A DNA stretch of 64,000 bases, from assembly GCA_002104905.1 (NCBI GenBank), contig MCFE01000132.1, forward strand, positions 1-64,000. The letters are read 5' to 3'. Source of the stretch: Basidiobolus meristosporus CBS 931.73. Taxonomy: Eukaryota > Basidiobolomycota > Basidiobolomycetes > Basidiobolales > Basidiobolaceae. The notes under the pieces are model-generated. The model was not told the origin of the DNA. It did not search any database and saw only the letters and a program-made list of their open reading frames with translations. Each line of letters opens with the position of its first letter. Positions within the stretch are counted from its first letter, which is position 1. Shown piece by piece: positions 57,287 to 64,000 of the stretch. The position numbers and the translations under genes were made by a program.

Positions 57287-57654
57287 TGTTACAAGCTTTG
57301 GTATAAAAGTTGTAGAGGAAAACAGAGTTTAGCTAGTGTTGTATTCACTGATAATTGGACTGATTTTTATTGAGGTTGCAGCAGCTTCTCATATACATTG
57401 TGCCAGATCAATTGCTAACTAATTGTATTTCCTTATGTAGGTTGTGACTGATGACTCATTTGATAGCATTATCATCACCCAATAAGATCCTACTTAACAT
57501 ATTGATTTCTGTCTGATAAGGATCTGCTGATTCATTTGCTGACTGATGCTACCAATTTGATATATAACACTGATATACTGATAGGCTAAACATATAGCAA
57601 TTGATTTGATTAAAAACTGCTCTAACTTAAACATTCAAGTGGTACATCATAGTG
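57287..57654 (-). repeat. G2 3' LTR
   Basis: 368 bp, starting TGTTACAAG (inverse of the LTR end) and followed by the inverted purine tract TTCTCCCC. Confidence 0.85.
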
Positions 57655-58246
57655 TTCTCCCCTACCAAAGTTGGTGGGTTCTCCTGAATCTCTTTTCTTG
57701 TGATACAAATATTTTGATGCTTCAGTTTTGTTGGCAAGTCTGGCAAGCTTGAGTTGGTCTCTATGAACTAAATATTCCCAGATATTCCCTTGCTTGTCCA
57801 CTAGTTGGTTAGTAGCAAATGAACATTCTCTGATGATCCTAAAAGGTCCTGTCCATTGTGGCTCAAACTTCTTCCAAGTGCAGTTTCTCAGCAATACAAG
57901 GTTCCCAACTGTGAATGATTCTGGTGATATAGTCTGATCAAATCTCTGCTTTATCTTTTCAGCACTTTGAGATAGTTTGGCCTGTGCCTATTGACCTCTT
58001 TGTTCCAGCTGCTGGTGTCCACTAGGCCAAGTGAGTGCATCTTCTAAGGCATATGTAAGCTTTGTTGGTGTGAGATCTCCTGGAATCCTTGGTTCACATC
58101 AATACACTAAGAAAAATGGCAATTGTTGAGTGGTGTTGTGTACTCTAACTCTGCATGCAAAGAGTGCTTGGTCTGTATGCTCTTCCCATCTACTGACAGC
58201 CCTATATGCATACTTGGTCAGCATTTTTCCACATAATCCATTAAAC
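57655..58246 (-). pseudogene. G2 integrase C-terminal part
   Basis: The minus strand encodes NCTWKKFEPQWTGPFRIIRE, KQGNIWEYLVHRDQLKLA and, further upstream in broken frames, FNGLCGKMLTKYAYRAV and WEEHTDQALFACRVRVHN. This is the integrase end of a gypsy element. No chromodomain is evident. It joins the piece at 61,169-61,300 once G1 is removed. Confidence 0.82.
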
Positions 58247-58615
58247 TGCTATAATTGGCTGCTTGAATGTTTAAGTTAGATCAGTTTTTAGTCAAATCAA
58301 TTAGTTATATGTTTAGGTTATCAGTGTATCAGTATTATCTATCAAATCAGTAGCATTAGTCAGCAAATGAATCAGCAGATCCTTGTCAGACAGAAATAGA
58401 TATATTTGGTAGGATCTTGTTGGGTGATGATGACAAAATCAAAGGATTCATCAGCCTCAGCCTACATTAGGAAACACAATTAGTCAGCAATTGATCTGAC
58501 AAAATGTATATAAGGAGCTGCTGGAATCTCAATAAAGATCAGTTCAAGTTTTAGTGAATACAATACTAGCTAAACTCCCTATTCCTCTACAACTCTTACA
58601 CCAAGACTTCCAACA
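58247..58615 (+). repeat. G1 5' LTR
   Basis: 369 bp, starting TGCTATAATTGGC and ending CTTCCAACA. Confidence 0.88.
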
Positions 58616-58689
58616 CAGGTAGTAGCAACAACCAGAAACATCCCTCCTGAAGAAAGAAGAAGCCTCCCTCAAGATGGCCAAAAATCAAG

Positions 58690-59500
58690 AATGGAAGAAT
58701 ACCTAGGATTGATGAGCTCTTCAACCAACTCAATGGGCCACTATTTTCATCAAGATTGACCTCATGTCAGGATACAACCAGATTAGGGTGAAGCCAGAAG
58801 ACATCCCATACCCAGGTGTAAATTCTCAAGGAACATGTTGAATATCTGGGATACATAGTGACTAGTATGGGAGTGACCTTAGACCCTAAGAAGGTTGAAG
58901 TTATCAAGAATCTGAAGCAGCCCCATAGCATATCAGAGCTCAGATCATTCCTTGGAATGGCTTCCTATTATTGGAGATTTGTCAAGTCCTTTGCAAGTAT
59001 TGCAGCCACTTTAACTGATATCCTCAAGAAAGACAATACCTACAAGTGGGACATAACTTGTGAGACTGCCTTCCAGATGCTCAAGAATGAACTTGCTAAG
59101 CAACCAAACTGAAGAATACCTGACTTCAGAAAAGAGTTTACTCTGTGCACAGATGCTTCAGATTGTGCAATCAGTGGAGTGTTGAGCCAAGAATATGAGG
59201 GAAAGGACTACCCTGTTGCCTTTGAATCCAAGAAACTCAACTCAGCAGAACAAAACTATGCAGTGCATGAGAAGGAAATGCTTACTGTAATACACTGTTT
59301 GAAGACATGGAGATGCTATATTGAAGGAGTCAAATGCACTGTAGATACTGATCATGCCTCCCTCAAGTATATATTTACTCAGAAGGTACTCTCTAGAAGA
59401 ATGATAAGATGGAGTGAATACATTCAGCAATTTGACTTCAAGATTGTCTACTGCCCTATAAAAACAACACGGTTGCTGATGCCATATCAAGATTAGAACA
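58690..59500 (+). pseudogene. G1 reverse transcriptase fragment and RNase H
   Basis: RT begins RIDELFNQLNGATIFSKIDL-like sequence with a frame break, then GYNQIRVKPEDIP. A deletion removes the YxDD region. The next part is HVEYLGYIV, GVTLDPKKVEVI, LRSFLGMASYYWRFVKSFA, and RNase H with TDASDCAISGVLSQEY, YAVHEKEMLTVIHCLKTWR and TDHASLKYIF. One stop falls after NELAKQPN. Confidence 0.85.
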
Positions 59501-59519
59501 AGTTGCACAACTCAACTTG

Positions 59520-60790
59520 GTGCATTAATTGGATTGGCCTAGCCTATTACCAAAGTACTTGGGGGACCAAGCCATTCCTAATGAGGTGAATGAAGATATC
59601 AAGAAGATAATCCAGAATGAAGCCAGCAAATTTGTAGTACAGGATGAAACACTCTACTGAATTGTTGATGGAAGCCCTATTGCCTATTGCCCTTATGTTT
59701 CTCACCTGGATTCAATACATAAGCTACACAATGAATATGGACATCTTGGAATTGAAGGAACCTATAGCCTTGTGGAAGCCAGACCGTGGTGGTTCAGAAT
59801 AAAACATGAGATTGAGAAGCTAGTGAAAACATGCCCAAATTGCCAAATCCACAAAGGCCAACCACACAGAATTGCTGAACTCTTTCCCTTGGAGCCTGTA
59901 AGACCATTTGAAAGATGGGGAATTGACTTTATTGGAAGACTGCCAACTACCATAAAGTGCAACTGCTGGACCCTAGTAGCAATTGACTATGCCACTAAAT
60001 GGCCAGTGGCTAAAGCTGTACCTACAGCCAGTGAACAAGAAGTTGCAAATTTCATTGGCCATGATATCCTTATAAAGTTTGAATGCCCTGTAGAGATTCT
60101 ATCTGACAGAGGTGCAAACTTTATGGCAAAGAGATTGGAAGCTTACCTGGAAATGCAGCAGATCAAACACTTGAAAACCTTGGCATATCACCCCAGAACC
60201 AATGGAGTCACTGAGTGGTTTAATGGATTATTTGGAAAATGCTGACCAATTATGCAAATGGAGTTTACAGTAGACGGGATGAGTATATAGACCAAGCACT
60301 CTTTGTGTGCACAGTCAGAGTACACAACACCACCCAGCAATCACCATTTTACTCACTGTATGGATGTGAACCAAGAATTCCAGGAGATCTCACATAACCA
60401 AACATTACAGACCCCTTAGAAGATGAACTCAGTCAACCAAGTAGACACCAGCAACTGGAACCAAGACATCAAGAGCCACAGACCAAAGTATCTCAAAGAT
60501 GAAGCAGAGATTTGGTAAGACTATGCCATGGGAAGCATTGCCAGTTGGGAACTTTTATTGCTAAGAAATAACACTTGGAAGAAGTTTGAGCCACAATGGA
60601 CAGGACTATTCAAGATCATGAGGGAATGTCTATTTGCAACTTACCAACTAGTGGACAAACAAGGCAATATCTGGGAAGACTTAGTGCATAGGGACAGACT
60701 CAAGCTTGCAAGACTTGGTAATTATACTGAACTATCAAGATATTGGTATCACAAGAATAGAGATTCAGGAGAACACTCTCAACTTTAGCA
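59520..60790 (+). pseudogene. G1 integrase
   Basis: It has the zinc-binding HNEYGHLGIEGT and CPNCQIHKGQ, a catalytic core FERWGIDFIGRLP, IDYATKWPVAKAVP and EILSDRGANFMAK, then HPRTNGVTEWFNG. The C-terminal domain NTWKKFEPQWTGLFKI ends before the purine tract AGGGGAGAA. A stop and a frame change occur near 60,245. The D-D-E triad positions are legible except that the Glu context reads VTEWFN. Confidence 0.85.
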
Positions 60791-60798
60791 GGGGAGAA

Positions 60799-61164
60799 TG
60801 TTATGATCTGCTGCTTGAATATTTTAGTTAGATCAGTTTTTAGTCAAATCAATTAGTTATATGTTTAGATTATCAGTATATCAGTATTATCTATCAAGTC
60901 AGTAGCATTAGTCAGCAATTGAATCAGCAGATCCTTATCAGACAGAAATAGATATATTAGGTAGGATATTATTGGGTGATGATGATGCAATCAATGGCAT
61001 CATCAGCCACAGCCTATGTTAGGAAGTACAATTAGTCAGGAATTGATCTGGCAAAATGTATATAAGGAGCTACTGAAATCTCAAAGATCAGTTCAAGTTT
61101 AAGTGAATTCAATACTAGCTAAACTCCCTATTCCTCTACAAATCTTACAACAAGACTTGTAACA
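60799..61164 (+). repeat. G1 3' LTR
   Basis: 366 bp, TGTTATGATCTGCTG to ACTTGTAACA, preceded by the purine tract AGGGGAGAA. Confidence 0.92.
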
Positions 61165-61168
61165 AAAC

Positions 61169-61784
61169 AACTTAGTGACTCCATTAGTTCTAGGGTGATA
61201 TGCCAAGGTTTTCAAGCATTTGATCTGCTGCATTCTCAGGTAAGGTTCCAATGTCTTTGCCATAAAATTTGATCCTCTATTGGATAAAATCTCTACCGGC
61301 CATTTGGGGTACTGGGGTAGAGGAATCCTCCTTTAATACTATCATGGACCGTTTGGGGTACTGGGGTAGAGGAATCCTCCTCTAATACTATCATGAGGAA
61401 CATCTGGGTGCCTTTTCTTAGTGCTCTACAGAACTGTGTCTTGCTAAGCTCACTTGTCTCACACATACTGGAATTGACCAAGTTGAAATCTAGCCTGGCA
61501 GGTATTAGCTCATAGGTCTTGGAGTCCTTTTGGGTCTGAGTAGCATGGCTTCTCCAGTTGATTGATGGATTACAACAAAATAGCCAGGTTTTTCCAAGTA
61601 CAAGGTCAAACTTGCAGTTCCCAAATATATAAGCCTGTTGGGCTTCTTCATATTCATTGATCTTCATTCTTACTGGCTGGGTAATACGGCTGATTATGTG
61701 CAAGTTCCCATCAGCTGTGGAGACTGAAGTTGATTTGGCAGGTTCCAAGTTGATTCCAGCTTTCAAGGCAAATTGTTCTGACAT
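61169..61784 (-). pseudogene. G2 protease region fused by deletion to the integrase core
   Basis: From the 5' side (61784) the frame reads MSEQFALKAGINLEPAKS then FDLVLGKTWLF, the part of a gypsy protease after the active site. Then FLYPSTPNGR runs directly into PVEILSNRGSNFMAK of the integrase core. About 2 kb of RT and RNase H are missing. A 49-bp tandem duplication (61301-61398) lies at the junction. Confidence 0.8.
61301..61398. repeat. 49-bp tandem duplication at the G2 deletion junction
   Basis: Two copies of a unit starting C(A/G)TTTGGGGTACTGGGG, differing at a few positions. Confidence 0.85.
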
Positions 61785-62882
61785 GTATTCATGTTATGCT
61801 CCAGAGTCAATCATGATTTTGGCAGGTACTCCATTGATTACTCCATTTAAGTACAATAACTTCCCTGAGTTTGAGGTCATTTGGGACAAGTACTCTTCTG
61901 TCATATGGAAGGTGAGTTCCAAGTCTTCTTCAAGCTTATCTTCCACATTACTGTGTTCATGGGACTCAATATGGTTGAATGTTCTTGTTGGCTGGTGTCC
62001 ATTTTTTCTCTGAGGGCAGTACTTTGCAATATGTCCTTGCTGGTGGCAATTAAAGCAAAGTCCTTTCTTCTTATATTTTTCTGAGGTAGGATTCTTCTGC
62101 ATAGCATCTATTTCCATTGGCACTGCTTCTGATTGTCTTTGTTCATAGTGATTGTAGCCTTTGTGATTAGTCACTGTAGGCTTCCCAACTCCAAACATAG
62201 CTGAGTCATAGTCAATGGCAATCTTTGTGGCTTCTTCCATAGTCTGAGGTCTTTGATAATTCACTTTCTTGCAAGTTATTTCTTTCAACCCATCAATAAA
62301 GTATTCAACTTGATCCAGGGGGTCCATTCTTTCAATTTGTCCAAGTAGACATCTGTACTCATAGATGTATTCTTGTACCATTACTTTCTGTCTGAGTGTC
62401 TTTAACTTCCTTCTTAGTAGTGTCTGCTGGTGTGGAGGCTCAAAAGCATCCTGAATTTCCAACACAAACTCATCCCATGTAGAGTTTGTAGAGCATCCCA
62501 TGATAGTGGCTGACCTTATCTTGTTGTGTTACCACTGTAAAGCTGCATCTGCCAGGTAAGAAGCTGCATAATGCAATTTGCTTTCTGGAGCAATTCCTTT
62601 AGCCTTCAAAGCTTCTTCAATCTGAAAGAGCCAAGTGTCAGGTTTTCATTGACTCTGCCATGGTACCAGTTGACCTTCACACTAAAGTTGCTCTTGATAG
62701 GGCTTTGCTGGCTCTGAGCCATAGTAGTCATTCCTTGTTGCTGTTGGCTGAGGATCTGGAGTAACTGTTGCTGTTGGGCCAGAATTTGCTGCATAGCATT
62801 CTTCCATTCTTGATTGTCCTATATCTTGAGGGTGGTTTCTTCTTTCTTCAGGAAGGAGGTTTCTGGTTATTGCTACTACCAA
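61785..62882 (-). pseudogene. G2 gag with zinc knuckle and protease start
   Basis: Frames on the minus strand: a Gln-rich N-terminal part (62606-62794), then 61794-62501 with the gag core STWDEFVLEIQDAF, KLKTLRQKVMVQEYIYEY and LLGQIERMDPLDQVEYFIDG, the zinc knuckle CFNCHQQGHIAKYC, and the protease active site AKIMIDSGA followed at once by a TAA. Gypsy gag forms the particle core. This copy is broken by the stop and by a frame change near 62,510-62,600. Confidence 0.85.
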
Positions 62883-63250
62883 TGTCACAAGTCTTGGTAT
62901 AATAGTTGTAAAGGAATAGGGAGTTTAGCTAGTATTGTATTCACTATAACTTGAACTGATTTTTATTGATGTTCCAGCAGCTCCTTATATACATTTTGCC
63001 AGATCAAATTCTGACTAATTGTACTTCCTAATGTAGGTTGTGGCTGATGACTCATTTGATTGCATCATCATCACCCAATAAGATCCTACTAGATATATCT
63101 ATTTCTGTCTGATAAGAATCTGCCGAGTCAATTGCTGACTAATGCTACTGATTTCACAGATAATACTGATATACTGCTAACCTAAACTTAAACTAATTGA
63201 TTTGACTAAAAACTGATCTAACTTAAATATTCAAGCAGCAGATCATAACA
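62883..63250 (-). repeat. G2 5' LTR
   Basis: 368 bp, TGTCACAAG to GATCATAACA. The internal region begins TTGGTAGTAGCAATAACC on the minus strand, a candidate TGG-type primer site. Confidence 0.88.
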
Positions 63251-64000
63251 GTAGACTATTGTATTAATAATATTGACATCTCCAGATATTGAAGATGCAG
63301 TGGTAATAGTCAGTCAGTTGATGTAGAATTATGGATATGATCAAATTGTTGCGGTAAGGCAGATTTTCAAATATCTTAAAGTACTCTAGATATGGTGCTG
63401 AAATGCTCTGGAGAAGCTAAAAGGCAAAAAATCTGATGCTTATAGTCATTCTGATTGAGGAAGAGGTCTGTTTGACAGATGCTTCATAACTTAATATAGG
63501 TTATTATGTAATTGTATAGTTGTTACCTGGAATATCAAGAAACAACCAACTTCAACATTCTCAGCACCAGAGGCAGAGTATGTGCCTTCTTCTCACGCAA
63601 TCAGCAACAAAATATAGGTAAAGAGCTTACTCAAAGACTTTTGTATCAATGCTCATGAGCTAGTTTGTATTTACAAGGATATTCAAAGTTGTATTTCATT
63701 GGACAGAAGGGTTGGTGATAATTGATTAGTTGATTTCATTCAGTTTCTGAGAAGTTTACTTATTAACTCTGGACCTGTTTAACTCAGTGTTGGACTTATT
63801 TGCACAGCAGATGTCACTATCTTTTGGATCTATGATTTTATCATTGTTCCCCTACAGTCAAGATCAAGTTAATGCTTTTACTAAATAGTAGTACTTTAGA
63901 TCCATAAACCTCTCAAACAGCCACAGAAGGCTGAAGAGACTTTGACAGAAAATAACTGCCTGTTAATACCTCAATCAAAATTGATGTTTACTTGCACTAG
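63251..64000 (+). pseudogene. Copia-3 (family B) RNase H and C-terminus
   Basis: Reads YGYDQIVAVRQIFKYLK, then KKQPTSTFSAPEAEYVPSSH, then KSLLKDFCINAHELVCIYKD and a decayed VNAFTK-like end near 63,870. It continues the element interrupted at 57286 and contains stops. Confidence 0.72.

Larger units (their letters stand above)
58247..61164 (+). mobile_element. Gypsy element G1, internally deleted, nested in G2
   Basis: LTRs at 58247-58615 and 60799-61164 enclose a shortened internal region. The target-site duplication is AAAC (58243-58246 and 61165-61168). Removing G1 joins G2 integrase (KTLAYHPRTNGVTKLF then NGLCGKM) in frame. The start of the internal region matches that of G2 for about 85 bp and then jumps into RT, so gag and protease are deleted. 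Confidence 0.92.
57287..63250 (-). mobile_element. Gypsy element G2 (Ty3/gypsy), internally deleted, hosting G1
   Basis: LTRs at 57287-57654 and 62883-63250 (368 bp each), internal region on the minus strand. From the 5' side: gag with zinc knuckle, protease, then a jump straight into the integrase core and C-terminus. RT and RNase H are gone. Element G1 sits in the integrase. The 4-bp flanks (ACAG and GTAG) do not match. Both outer flanks are copia family B sequence. Confidence 0.88.

Noticed and set aside
1-64000. CRISPR arrays, bacterial operons, rRNA genes
   Set aside because: No direct-repeat/spacer pattern, no rRNA-like sequence, and the introns and fungal retrotransposons show eukaryotic nuclear DNA.

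Overview
The window looks like nuclear DNA of a filamentous or early-diverging fungus. The evidence is short GT-AG introns (48-90 bp), a fungal gene set (GT34 Golgi glycosyltransferase, cytochrome P450, Ugo1-like carrier, RRP12, DHA1-type MFS transporter), and two retrotransposon copies whose primer-binding site matches the anticodon arm of a yeast-like initiator tRNA-Met. I cannot name the species. A repeat-rich early-diverging lineage is a guess.

The window has two compartments. Positions 1 to about 19,600 are gene-rich: GT34 glycosyltransferase (-, cut by the window edge), P450 (+), Ugo1-like carrier (-), RRP12 (-), MFS transporter (+), a bacterial-type periplasmic-binding-fold protein related to cobalamin/iron-siderophore binding proteins (-), a metallo-beta-lactamase-fold hydrolase (+) and a truncated copy of the latter (-). 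Only one patch of transposon debris (4.9-6.4 kb) interrupts this part. Several genes had to be assembled from exons: P450 9, MFS 7, carrier 3, RRP12 2, MBL 2, and the binding-fold gene 10 including a 13-bp exon. Every model closes in frame.

From about 19.6 kb to the end I find no convincing host gene. This part is AT-rich layered transposon debris. It holds two long Ty1/copia elements on the minus strand (24.3-30.3 kb and 31.9-36.8 kb), a second copia family on the plus strand (52.8-57.3 kb and 63.25-64 kb), and two Ty3/gypsy elements, one inserted in the other and both inside the second copia family. There are gypsy solo LTRs, a long-LTR family with a CTAAAGGGG array, an LTR-like family R (about 590 bp) with unidentified internal sequence, Tnp2/DUF4218-type (CACTA-like) transposase remnants on both strands, and small inverted-repeat elements. 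Target-site duplications give a partial order of insertion.

The host genes need not act as one pathway. The binding-fold gene and the intact MBL hydrolase are divergently transcribed from an 816-bp shared upstream region, and the MBL gene has a truncated relative facing it. That is the most coherent accessory unit here. The most informative repeat signals are the copia PBS overlapping its gag start codon, an exact 94-bp duplication flanking Copia-1, and a reading-frame break shared by Copia-1 and Copia-2.
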